This document shows, in pieces, positions 1-6,653 of a DNA stretch of 21,442 nucleotides; the first letter of the stretch is position 1; each line of letters starts with the position of its first letter. Position numbers and translations under genes: made by a program. Origin of the DNA: Bacteroidota bacterium (GTDB lineage: Bacteria; Bacteroidota; Bacteroidia; Chitinophagales; Chitinophagaceae). The notes below the pieces were generated by a model. It was not told the DNA's origin and ran no database searches. It worked only from the letters and a program-made list of their open reading frames with translations. The stretch covers positions 1 through 21,442 of the forward strand of contig CANHJA010000011.1 in the NCBI GenBank assembly GCA_947460795.1, in the 5' to 3' direction.

Positions 1-944
1 TAAAATCGTTCGCAGTTATTTTATATCAGCAAAAAGATTTGACCTTATTGAAAGATGGTATCGCCTTGAAATATCCTTCGTTTGAAAAATTGAAAGAAAT
101 TTATTTTTCACTGGCAAACTATGTTGGCGTAGGTGAGGGCAGTGGTCAAGATGAATCGTTTGATTTTAATGTACATGACTTTTGTGAGAAGTTTGATGAA
201 AATGTAATTGAAGTATTGAGCGCGATAAAATTACTAGAGCAACAAGAATATATTCAGCTAACAGAAAGTGTATTTTTGCCATCCAGAGTGAGTGTAATAA
301 CTACTCGAGAAATTGTAGAAGATTTAGAAAAATCACATCCTGAATATGATGAAACCTTGAAATTATTATTGAGAATGTATGGCGGCATTTGGAATCATTA
401 CGTACCAATCAATGAATTTCAAATGGCTGTGAAAGCCAATATTAGTAGGGATTATATAGAAATGATTTTAGATCAATTGCACAAAATCAATGTGATCGAC
501 TACATTAAAGCAAAAGACAAACCACAACTCACTTTTGTACAAGACCGACGAACGAAATATGATTTTTTTATTGATAAAAAATTAATAGAAACATTGAAAA
601 AATGGTATACGGATCGTGTACAATTTATGATTCGGTTTATGCTGAATACAACGGATTGTAGAAGTAAGTTATTGGTATCCTATTTTGCAGAATCGCTATC
701 GAAGGATTGTGGCATTTGTGAGGTATGCATAAAGAATAATAAAAAGAATATCAATTCAGAATTTGAATCTATAAAAAATACTATTTTGCAAGAAATTGCG
801 TTGTATCAAAAGCTAGATATTCAAGTATTTTGTCATCGATATTCATCCATGAAACAAACTGTGGTTATGCAAACTATTCGCTTTTTGTTGGATGAAAATG
901 AAATGACATTGAATGAAGCTGGAGAATTAATATTAAATAAGTAA
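1..944 (+). CDS. RecQ-family ATP-dependent DNA helicase, C-terminal part (5' end outside window)
   Basis: The reading frame is open from the first complete codon (position 3), so the gene is cut by the window edge and the TTG at 39 is internal. The opening residues (KSFAVILYQQKDLTLL) look like the end of RecQ helicase domain 2. A winged-helix-like region follows. Near the C-terminus four Cys codons (657, 708, 717, 726) form the C...CGxCxxC zinc site of RecQ proteins. The ATPase motifs lie upstream and cannot be checked. The protein ends about 70 residues after the zinc site, with no clear HRDC domain, as in short Bacteroidota RecQ proteins. RecQ enzymes unwind DNA 3'-5' during recombination and fork repair. 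The TAA overlaps the next start by one base (TAATG), so the two genes are probably translationally coupled. The family is fairly sure; which RecQ paralogue it is cannot be told. Confidence 0.85.
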   Translation, partial: KSFAVILYQQKDLTLLKDGIALKYPSFEKLKEIYFSLANYVGVGEGSGQDESFDFNVHDFCEKFDENVIEVLSAIKLLEQQEYIQLTESVFLPSRVSVITTREIVEDLEKSHPEYDETLKLLLRMYGGIWNHYVPINEFQMAVKANISRDYIEMILDQLHKINVIDYIKAKDKPQLTFVQDRRTKYDFFIDKKLIETLKKWYTDRVQFMIRFMLNTTDCRSKLLVSYFAESLSKDCGICEVCIKNNKKNINSEFESIKNTILQEIALYQKLDIQVFCHRYSSMKQTVVMQTIRFLLDENEMTLNEAGELILNK

Positions 945-1939
945 TGAATAAAATAAAATTTGGGGTTGTAGGTTTTGGAAACATTGGCAAGAGACATGTG
1001 CAACATATTTTGAACAATGAAGAGGCCCAATTAGTAGCCATTTGTGATGAAAAATCAATAGAAGAAAAAATAGATGGGGTTCATTATTTTACATCGTTAG
1101 AAACTATGCTTCAAGAGGAGAATATAGATGTCGTAAATGTATGCACACCTAATTATTTACATCATGCACACACCATTCTTTCATTGCAATACAAAAAGCA
1201 TGTGGTTTGTGAAAAGCCTATGGCTATTAGTGTTGCGCAATGCAATGAAATGATTGAAGCAGCAACAGAAAATGCGAAAACGATTTTTGTAGTCAAACAA
1301 AATCGATTCAATGAGCCTGTGCAGCAAGTAAAAAAATTGATGAATGAAAATGGGTTAGGAAATATTTATTTCATCAATGTCAACTGTTTTTGGAATAGAA
1401 ATGAATATTATTATAACGAAAGCAATTGGAGAGGGAAAAAGCATTTAGACGGTGGTTGTTTGTTTACTCAGTTTAGTCATTTCATTGATATTTTATATTA
1501 TTTATTTGGTGAAATAAAAAATGTAAAAGGCTTGATGAAAAATTTTAATCATGCCTATACAGAGGTGGAAGACAGTGGAAGTTTTGTGATGGAAACAACG
1601 CAAGGTGCTATTGTAAATTTTAACTTTTCGACTTGTTCATTTGAAAAAAATATGGAAGGGGCTATCACTGTTTTAGGTGAATATGGCACTGTTAAAATCG
1701 GGGGACAATATTTAAATACCATCGAGTATCAACACATTAAAGCGGTACAATTGCCCGAAATTAATATTGTTGCCAAGTCAAATGATTATGGTAAATACCA
1801 AGGCAGCATGAGTAACCATGATAAAATAATTTCCAATGTAATTAATACGTTACAAGGGAAAGATACTATAATGACCAATGCTACAGAAGGGATGCAGGTA
1901 GTAAAAATTATAGAAGAAATGTATAGTAAAAGTTCTTAA
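944..1939 (+). CDS. Gfo/Idh/MocA-family NAD(P)-dependent oxidoreductase (WbpB/WlbA-like)
   Basis: This 331-residue protein has an N-terminal Rossmann fold with a dinucleotide-binding loop at residues 7-18 (GVVGFGNIGKRH). The family's EKP signature is at 90-92, where the Lys is catalytic. A conserved HFID at 179-182 in the second domain supplies the His expected at the active site. Members oxidise or reduce sugars, often nucleotide sugars. The GGCLFTQFSHFID region resembles the WbpB/WlbA group, which oxidises UDP-N-acetylglucosaminuronic acid at C3, but the substrate cannot be fixed from sequence. It overlaps the recQ-like stop codon by one base and is the last gene of that unit, facing selD across 45 bp with no obvious terminator. 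No other polysaccharide genes are visible nearby, so the pathway is open. Confidence 0.88.
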   Translation: MNKIKFGVVGFGNIGKRHVQHILNNEEAQLVAICDEKSIEEKIDGVHYFTSLETMLQEENIDVVNVCTPNYLHHAHTILSLQYKKHVVCEKPMAISVAQCNEMIEAATENAKTIFVVKQNRFNEPVQQVKKLMNENGLGNIYFINVNCFWNRNEYYYNESNWRGKKHLDGGCLFTQFSHFIDILYYLFGEIKNVKGLMKNFNHAYTEVEDSGSFVMETTQGAIVNFNFSTCSFEKNMEGAITVLGEYGTVKIGGQYLNTIEYQHIKAVQLPEINIVAKSNDYGKYQGSMSNHDKIISNVINTLQGKDTIMTNATEGMQVVKIIEEMYSKSS

Positions 1940-1984
1940 CTGAAATCATGGCACATTTTTAAATACAAGAGTAGCAGTATAAAA

Positions 1985-3037
1985 TTAAATTTCAACAAGA
2001 ATGCGTTTTTCTTGTTGTTCTGTGATTTTACCAATGATACTTGATTCAATAAGTCCATTTTGGGTTAAAACATTCATAACTTCTTCTACAGCATTTTCAT
2101 TTACAGAAATCAACAATCCACCATTCGTTTGTGGATCGGGTAATAAATTAAAGGCTTGTAAAACATTTACACCTTCGCCAAATTGCGTGTGTTTGCTGTA
2201 TGAATTCCAGTTTCTGTAGGTTGCATCAGGCACAATTTGTTTGGCTAGATAAGGCAATGCACAAGCAATTTTAGGAATCGATTGGTAACTAATTTTAGCG
2301 CTCAAAGCAGCACCTTCACACATTTCTATTAAATGCCCTAGTAAGCCAAATCCAGTCACATCAGTCATTGCGGTTACGCCTTTTACAGAGCCTAATTGCT
2401 CGCCTACTTTATTTAGTTGAGTTAAATAATGCAACATCGTCGCTTCATCCTCTTCAGATAGAAGTCCCCTTTTTTGAGCTGTACTTAAAATTCCAACACC
2501 AATTGATTTTGTTAAAATGAGTACATCATTGATTTCAGCAGTATTGTTTTTCTTTAAATTTTGAATAGGGATAATTCCATTTACACTCAATCCAAATATA
2601 GGTTCAGCACTGTCTATGCTGTGTCCACCGGCTAAAGTAATGCCAGCTTCGGCACACATCATTCTGGCGCCATCCAATACTTTTTGTGCTACTTCTAAAG
2701 GAATTTTTTCTATTGGCCAACCTAAAATAGCAATTGCTAAGATTGGCTTTCCTCCCATTGCATAAATGTCACTGATGGCATTGGCGCTTGCAATTTTTCC
2801 AAAAGCGACTGCATCGTCTACAATTGGCATAAAAAAATCTGTGCTGCTAATTAAAGCATTTCCGTCACCTAAATCATACACTGCGGCATCGTCATTTGCT
2901 TCATTGCCTACTAATATTTTTTCAGATGGAATAGAAACTATGTTTGATTTTAATATTTCTTGCAATACAGTGGGCGCAATTTTACAGCCACAGCCAGCAC
3001 CTTTGCTAAACGAGGTAAGTTTTATTTCTGTTGACAT
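1985..3037 (-). CDS. selD: Selenide, water dikinase (selenophosphate synthetase)
   Basis: SelD makes monoselenophosphate, AMP and phosphate from selenide and ATP, giving the selenium donor for tRNA selenouridine and for selenocysteine. The 350-residue length is normal. The N-terminal signature GAGCGCK is at residues 13-19: Cys16 stands where many SelD proteins have Cys or Sec, and Lys19 is the partner Lys (E. coli Cys17/Lys20). Further family blocks are DDAAVYDLGDG near residue 50, STDFF, a GGHSID loop in the ATP-binding half and the TDVTGFGLLGH block. There is no in-frame TGA, so this is a cysteine-type enzyme. Its ATG lies inside the 3' end of mnmH (16-bp overlap), which implies co-translation with the enzyme that uses its product. 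Confidence 0.97.
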   Translation of the reverse strand: MSTEIKLTSFSKGAGCGCKIAPTVLQEILKSNIVSIPSEKILVGNEANDDAAVYDLGDGNALISSTDFFMPIVDDAVAFGKIASANAISDIYAMGGKPILAIAILGWPIEKIPLEVAQKVLDGARMMCAEAGITLAGGHSIDSAEPIFGLSVNGIIPIQNLKKNNTAEINDVLILTKSIGVGILSTAQKRGLLSEEDEATMLHYLTQLNKVGEQLGSVKGVTAMTDVTGFGLLGHLIEMCEGAALSAKISYQSIPKIACALPYLAKQIVPDATYRNWNSYSKHTQFGEGVNVLQAFNLLPDPQTNGGLLISVNENAVEEVMNVLTQNGLIESSIIGKITEQQEKRILVEI

Positions 3038-4083
3038 TTTTTAGTTATTATTTCTTTCAATTTTTTACTGTTTTCAATGGGATCACTATTTTCTGAAATA
3101 ATTTGAAATGTTATCTTTTCCCAATTTTCATTTTTTTGAATCCCTTTGATATACGCTTTGTCGTAGTGTTGTAATAAAATGCGGAAGCATTCGGAGATTT
3201 TATTTTCTTCTATAAATTGAATACAATTCTTAGCATTTAAACCACCTAAGTTCTTTGTAATTCGATGAATGCAAGCAATTAATTCTTCTTTGTTGAATAC
3301 ACTGTATTCGGCCACAATATGTTGTAAGCGATCTTCAAATGGAATGTCGAAAAAATATCTATTTTTTGTTTTTATAGTAGCCCATAAATCATTTGGGATT
3401 TGTAAATTACCAATTCGCTGACTTTCATCTTCAATGAAAATAAAATCAGGTTGTTTATTCATTTCAATAAAAAAATGCAATGCCAATTGGTTTTCAAAAT
3501 ATTCTTGCGTTGGCTGTGAGGGCATTCCTAAATAACCAAATGCAGATCCTTTATGACAGGCTATTGCTTCTAAATCTATAGTCGAATAGTTTTCTTTATC
3601 AAGCGCATCTATAATTTCTGTTTTAGCAGCACCCGTGCAACCACTGATAATGGCAATGGGATAATCTTTTTTAAATTGTTCTAAACACCAATTTCTGTAT
3701 GCTTTATATCCACCCTCTAAAAGAGAAATTTCGATGCCATAAAAATTAAAAAGCCAAGCCATCGCGCTGCTTCGCATTCCTCCTCTCCAACAATGCAAAA
3801 CTATTTTTTTGCCATTTTGTTGTTGTAGAATCTCTTCCATTTCTGCAATGAAATGAGTCATTTTAGGTCCAAAAAAATTCAATCCTAGTTTAATTGCATT
3901 TTCTCTAGAATCTTTTTTATAGCTGGTGCCAATAATTTTTCGTTCTTCATTGTTAAAAATAGGCAATGAAATGGATGTCGGGATATGAGCTGAAAAATAT
4001 TCACCTTCACTTCGAACATCAATGATTAAGTACTGTTCTAAATTTTCAATTACAGTTTCAATATGTATTTTATGAATCGACAT
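3022..4083 (-). CDS. mnmH: tRNA 2-selenouridine synthase (rhodanese + P-loop)
   Basis: MnmH (SelU/YbbB) replaces the sulfur of 2-thiouridine at the tRNA wobble position with selenium, through a geranylated intermediate, using selenophosphate from SelD. The N-terminal rhodanese domain (about 1-135) carries the family loop CWRGGMRSS with catalytic Cys98. The C-terminal half holds the P-loop domain, including the IFIEDESQRIG block. Length (353) is normal. One oddity: the Walker A motif, residues 148-155, reads GCTGAAKT, where TGSGKT is usual; the Gly before the Lys is Ala, while Lys154 and Thr155 are kept. The gene starts 12 bp after the DUF1456 stop and overlaps selD by 16 bp, so a single transcript is likely. 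The assignment is firm; the effect of the altered P-loop is unknown. Confidence 0.95.
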   Translation of the reverse strand: MSIHKIHIETVIENLEQYLIIDVRSEGEYFSAHIPTSISLPIFNNEERKIIGTSYKKDSRENAIKLGLNFFGPKMTHFIAEMEEILQQQNGKKIVLHCWRGGMRSSAMAWLFNFYGIEISLLEGGYKAYRNWCLEQFKKDYPIAIISGCTGAAKTEIIDALDKENYSTIDLEAIACHKGSAFGYLGMPSQPTQEYFENQLALHFFIEMNKQPDFIFIEDESQRIGNLQIPNDLWATIKTKNRYFFDIPFEDRLQHIVAEYSVFNKEELIACIHRITKNLGGLNAKNCIQFIEENKISECFRILLQHYDKAYIKGIQKNENWEKITFQIISENSDPIENSKKLKEIITKKCQQK

Positions 4084-4095
4084 ATTTCAATAATT

Positions 4096-4353
4096 CTACT
4101 TTGAAACCTTAGCTGCTTCTTTTTTAGGAGCAGGAGCTGGCCCACGTTTGTAGGTTATAAGCCCATTTAAAAAATTACGTAGTATTTGATCGCCAGCTTC
4201 TTTGTAACTTTCATGGTCTTCATTTCTAAATAAATCACCCAAAGCACCCTTACTAATCGTGAATTTTTCCAATGCTAATATTTCGATAATATCTTCATTG
4301 GTTAGTTTTAGAGCAACTCTTAGTTTTTTTAAAATATCATTATTCGTTAGCAT
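4096..4353 (-). CDS. DUF1456 family protein, single-domain form
   Basis: This 85-residue protein belongs to DUF1456, known from E. coli YehS, which has two such domains in about 156 residues. Here there is one. From memory of YehS, the sequence fits its second domain best: NNDILKKLRVAL, then GDQILRNFLNGL, against NNIVLKKLRIAF and GDQFLRNFLRGL. After a KRGP boundary the protein ends in a short basic Pro/Ala tail (PAPAPKKEAAK). The function of the family is not established. I chose the ATG at 4353 because the TTG two codons upstream is a poor start and conserved similarity begins at MLTNNDIL. It is the first gene of the mnmH-selD unit and has a good promoter candidate 20 bp upstream. The link to selenium use is inferred only from position. 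Confidence 0.85.
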   Translation of the reverse strand: MLTNNDILKKLRVALKLTNEDIIEILALEKFTISKGALGDLFRNEDHESYKEAGDQILRNFLNGLITYKRGPAPAPKKEAAKVSK

Positions 4354-4372
4354 ACACAATTGCGTTAAGTTG

Positions 4373-4402
4373 TAAAAGTAATGTAAACTCTCCTCATTGC
4401 AA
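4373..4402 (-). promoter_or_regulatory. Candidate Bacteroidota promoter for the DUF1456-mnmH-selD unit
   Basis: On the minus strand a TTG (4400-4402) is followed by exactly 19 bases and then TACTTTTA (4373-4380), seven of eight matches to the Bacteroidota -7 box TAnnTTTG. Transcription would begin near 4367, about 15 nt before the DUF1456 ATG. The spacing agrees with the sigma-ABfr consensus. No experimental support. Confidence 0.6.
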
Positions 4403-4476
4403 TTATTTGAAAGAATAGTATTTAGCAGCTTTTTAAATTGAGACTCACAGTAATTTTAGGAATGGAGGAAGGACTT

Positions 4477-4857
4477 TTAAATATAACTATTGCCCTCCAA
4501 GACTTCGATAATGATAGAACCATTTAAATCTTGGGTAACATGATAGTAAATAAATGGTTTCTTTTTATTCAAAATATAGGTGTTGCAACCACCACCCATA
4601 AGTGTAGAATCATTTAAAACATTCCCAACAAAAGGGAAAACGCATCTAGAATAATTTATTTTATTTTTTTCTAATACTTTACTCATTGAATCAATGTTAT
4701 TACAAAAAATTGGTTTTTGTTTTTTGTTGAATTCGATTGTATGATCAATTAAAAACGAATCAATTTGAAGTTTGTTTATTGTTTGAGCATTTGAGCTATG
4801 CATTCCAAAGATTACGCTCACGATAATGATGACTAGTGTTTTCATTTTATATTTCAT
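4477..4857 (-). CDS. Small secreted protein of unknown function
   Basis: I do not recognise this 126-residue protein. It begins with a clear Sec signal peptide: a basic start, a hydrophobic stretch (TLVIIIVSVIFGMH) and a likely signal peptidase I site after SNA at about residues 22-24. The mature part has about 100 residues with three Cys (52, 72, 91) and no lipobox, so it is probably periplasmic or secreted. An alternative in-frame ATG four codons later (4845) would give an equally good signal peptide. The start is 8 bp after the stop of the CAP-domain gene, so the two are probably co-transcribed and may act together outside the cytoplasm. No enzyme motif is visible. Confidence 0.6.
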   Translation of the reverse strand: MKYKMKTLVIIIVSVIFGMHSSNAQTINKLQIDSFLIDHTIEFNKKQKPIFCNNIDSMSKVLEKNKINYSRCVFPFVGNVLNDSTLMGGGCNTYILNKKKPFIYYHVTQDLNGSIIIEVLEGNSYI

Positions 4858-4865
4858 TTTTTGTA

Positions 4866-5513
4866 TTAATTACTCAGAAGTAAAGTGCCAAATACCATAT
4901 AGTTGTTTTGCTTTATATTGAATTTACTTCCTAAGTAAAATCCAAGGTATTTCACATGTTCATTTAACATAGCTGCATTATGACCTGGAGATGCTTTCCA
5001 TCCATTAAAGATTTCATGCACAGATTCTTTTGTAATTCGTTTAAACTGAATCGTTGGATCATTCCCTGTAAATGATTTTGCAGCACCACAATTTTCAAAC
5101 AATTTTTTATGATCTGATAGCCAACTAGGGTCATATTTTGTAATTCGATCTTTAAACGTTGGATACATTTTACCATCTATATTCAAGCTGGTTTCATCAT
5201 GTTCTACTTTTTGTACATTGAGCATCCAATTCGTATGCAGTTCGCATGCCGAGTTAAGAGCTACAATATATGTTAGCTTGTTAAGTCCCTTACTCAGTCG
5301 GTAGTCGTTGATCAACATTAAAAAAATAGAATCTCTTACTTTCTCAGAAATATCAACTAAGACAGGTTTTGTTTTAAGAAAATTTTCTATTTGAGCTTTT
5401 TCAACATGATCATATATAGAGTCAATCGCTGCTTTTGTAGGCTTGTATTGATTCTGTTGGGCCTGTAAATTGTTCCCTAGTATTAGTATCAATATGAGAA
5501 TTTTAATTTTCAT
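4866..5513 (-). CDS. Secreted CAP-domain (SCP/PR-1-like) protein
   Basis: The 215-residue protein starts with a signal peptide (residues 1-18, ending LQAQ). A CAP domain fills about 62-215. Its hallmarks are: NDYRLSKGLNKL, where CAP proteins begin their first helix; ACELHTNWM with cavity His93; the EHD motif; an ENC at 140-142; and VHEIFNGWKASPGHNAAML with Glu167 and His178. These His and Glu residues match the conserved cavity tetrad of CAP proteins (Glu140 is the least certain). Bacterial CAP proteins are extracellular or periplasmic and mostly of unknown biochemical role. It heads a probable two-gene unit with the small secreted protein 8 bp downstream. An AT-rich leader upstream contains TATTTTTA, a weak -7 candidate lacking a TTG at the right distance. 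Confidence 0.85.
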   Translation of the reverse strand: MKIKILILILILGNNLQAQQNQYKPTKAAIDSIYDHVEKAQIENFLKTKPVLVDISEKVRDSIFLMLINDYRLSKGLNKLTYIVALNSACELHTNWMLNVQKVEHDETSLNIDGKMYPTFKDRITKYDPSWLSDHKKLFENCGAAKSFTGNDPTIQFKRITKESVHEIFNGWKASPGHNAAMLNEHVKYLGFYLGSKFNIKQNNYMVFGTLLLSN

Positions 5514-5772
5514 AATCTAAATTTTAATTTAAAAATAAGGTAGTTATCTCAATTAAAGCCGATTTTCCCTTGTATTTTGATTGATAATTGGAATATTATT
5601 TGGTTCGAGAAATAATTTTATAGTACTAGAATTGATTGATATAATGTCTTCGATTCTTTTGTATGAAAAATATTAAATATGATTACTATATTCAGTTTCA
5701 CATTTTTCTGTGCAAAACTTAGGTGCTGTTGGTTCATTGCAAAAATATATATTGCCGGATTTTATACAATTT
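5514..5772. other. Gene-free AT-rich stretch between the CAP-domain gene and the ssrA terminators
   Basis: Together with the hairpins up to 5877, about 370 bp lie between the CAP gene start and the tmRNA 3' end. This part holds no convincing ORF, tRNA or repeat. It must contain the leader and promoter of the CAP-domain gene (minus strand), but I see no full TTG-N19-TAnnTTTG match. Confidence 0.5.
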
Positions 5773-5818
5773 AAAAACCTCGAAACCCTTATAAATAATA
5801 GGTTTAAAGGGGGTCGAG
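5773..5818 (-). terminator. Possible second hairpin downstream of ssrA
   Basis: An imperfect hairpin has outer arms CTCGA (5779-5783) and TCGAG (5814-5818) and inner arms CCCTT (5786-5790) and AAGGG (5807-5811), separated by a 2x2 internal loop. On the minus strand it is followed by TTTTT (5773-5777). It may be a backup terminator about 30 bp beyond the main ssrA terminator. Several alternative pairings exist, so this is weak. Confidence 0.35.
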
Positions 5819-5841
5819 ATAATCACTTCGGGTGTACAAAA

Positions 5842-5877
5842 AGACTTGAAACTGACCCGTTGTTCAGGTCAGTTTCA
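5842..5877 (-). terminator. Rho-independent terminator of ssrA
   Basis: A perfect 11-bp stem, TGAAACTGACC (5847-5857) with GGTCAGTTTCA (5867-5877), encloses a 9-nt loop. Read on the minus strand it starts 9 bp after the tmRNA 3' end and is followed by a T-run (AGTCTTTTTG). The plus strand lacks a comparable T-run, which gives the direction. Confidence 0.85.
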
Positions 5878-5886
5878 GACTTTGGG

Positions 5887-6254
5887 TGGAGCCGAGGGGA
5901 GTCGAACCCCTGTCCAAACATATTCGTCAAAAGCTTTCTACATGTTTATTTCTGCATTGGTTTTTGTGATAACACCGGAGCAGAACGAACCAATGTAACC
6001 CTTAGCTGGATAAATCTTTTGCAAGAGGCACAGCCTACTCTTGCAGCAACTCATATTTTCTGGTGAAGTCGGTTCAACGTAGGTTATGAATCTACCCGAA
6101 ATGAACGGACTGTAAATGGGTACTTAAATTAAGCAGCCATTGCGAAAGATGTTTCGCCTTGTAAATTTTGAATATTCAGATTCAAGTGCTAATTATCCAA
6201 CGCACTACATGCTTACACTCTCAAAGATCTACGCTGTCAAAACCGGGCGGCCCC
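5887..6254 (-). ncRNA. ssrA: Transfer-messenger RNA (tmRNA)
   Basis: tmRNA with SmpB rescues stalled ribosomes and appends a degradation tag. On the minus strand the 5' end is GGGGCCG followed by CCCGGTTTTGACAGCG. The 3' end carries the T-arm GACAGGGGTTCGACTCCCCT and then CGGCTCC. The two ends pair as a 7-bp acceptor stem (one G-U), with discriminator A at 5887. The genome continues with CCC rather than CCA, so CCA appears to be added after transcription. The tag reading frame lies at 6129-6158: GGC resume codon, then GETSFAMAA and TAA. This is close to the tag I recall for Cytophaga hutchinsonii (GEESYAMAA). The length of about 368 nt is normal for a one-piece tmRNA. A candidate promoter lies at 6258-6290. 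Confidence 0.96.
6129..6158 (-). other. tmRNA tag peptide reading frame GETSFAMAA
   Basis: Read on the minus strand, codons GGC GAA ACA TCT TTC GCA ATG GCT GCT TAA encode the degradation tag. The C-terminal Ala-Ala is the protease recognition end found in tmRNA tags. The resume codon is inferred by analogy with Bacteroidota tags that begin with Gly-Glu. Confidence 0.85.
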
Positions 6255-6257
6255 GTT

Positions 6258-6290
6258 TAAATTTATCAATTGTTGGAAGTCTGTTGTCAG
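6258..6290 (-). promoter_or_regulatory. Candidate ssrA promoter
   Basis: On the minus strand, TAAATTTA (6258-6265; seven of eight matches to TAnnTTTG) lies 3 nt before the tmRNA 5' G at 6254. A CTGACA (6285-6290) sits 19 bp further upstream in the -33 position, with TG instead of TTG. The placement relative to the mature 5' end is right for a -7 box. Confidence 0.5.
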
Positions 6291-6373
6291 TGCTTTAAAT
6301 AATTCTATTCCTAACAACTCACACCTGCAATCAGACATCGAATTAATAGCAAAAGTAATGTATTTTCGCTGAT

Positions 6374-6652
6374 ATGGAATTTAGAATTGCGCCCATGTAC
6401 TTTGTGATAATTAATTTCTTGCTTTTGCTTTTTGTAAATCCGAGTATAAATGAATCCATTTCATTGAAATTAGCAGCCGATTATTCCAAAACGGGTTTGC
6501 CAATTGTGCTGTTATTTGGGCTGTCGATGGGTACATTTTTTCGCCATACTTATTACAGCAAATTGTTTAAAACAGTATTTTATGCCGTACAAATTTTAAA
6601 CACAGGCCTTTTAATTTATTACATTGTTGAAATTCAGCAGCAGCATTTGTAA
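6374..6652 (+). CDS. Small membrane protein of unknown function (three predicted TM segments)
   Basis: This 92-residue protein is mostly hydrophobic. It has likely membrane segments at about 8-22, 41-57 and 67-85, with a short polar loop containing HTYYSK between the last two. I recognise no family. It begins 119 bp from the divergent tmRNA gene and ends one base from the stop of rnc, which runs the other way, so the two transcripts must meet or overlap. A TATTTTCG box (6361-6368) ends 5 nt before the ATG; if this is the -7 element the message is nearly leaderless. The coding call rests on the intact frame, the filled space between solid genes and a plausible membrane topology. Confidence 0.6.
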   Translation: MEFRIAPMYFVIINFLLLLFVNPSINESISLKLAADYSKTGLPIVLLFGLSMGTFFRHTYYSKLFKTVFYAVQILNTGLLIYYIVEIQQQHL

Positions 6653-6653
6653 A

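Noticed and set aside
4354..4359. TTG start two codons upstream of the DUF1456 ATG
   Set aside because: Family similarity begins at the ATG, which also fits the promoter distance.
5710..6066. A plus-strand ORF of 118 codons over the tmRNA gene
   Set aside because: It is antisense to ssrA, has no recognisable protein signal and reads through the T-arm and pseudoknot sequence.
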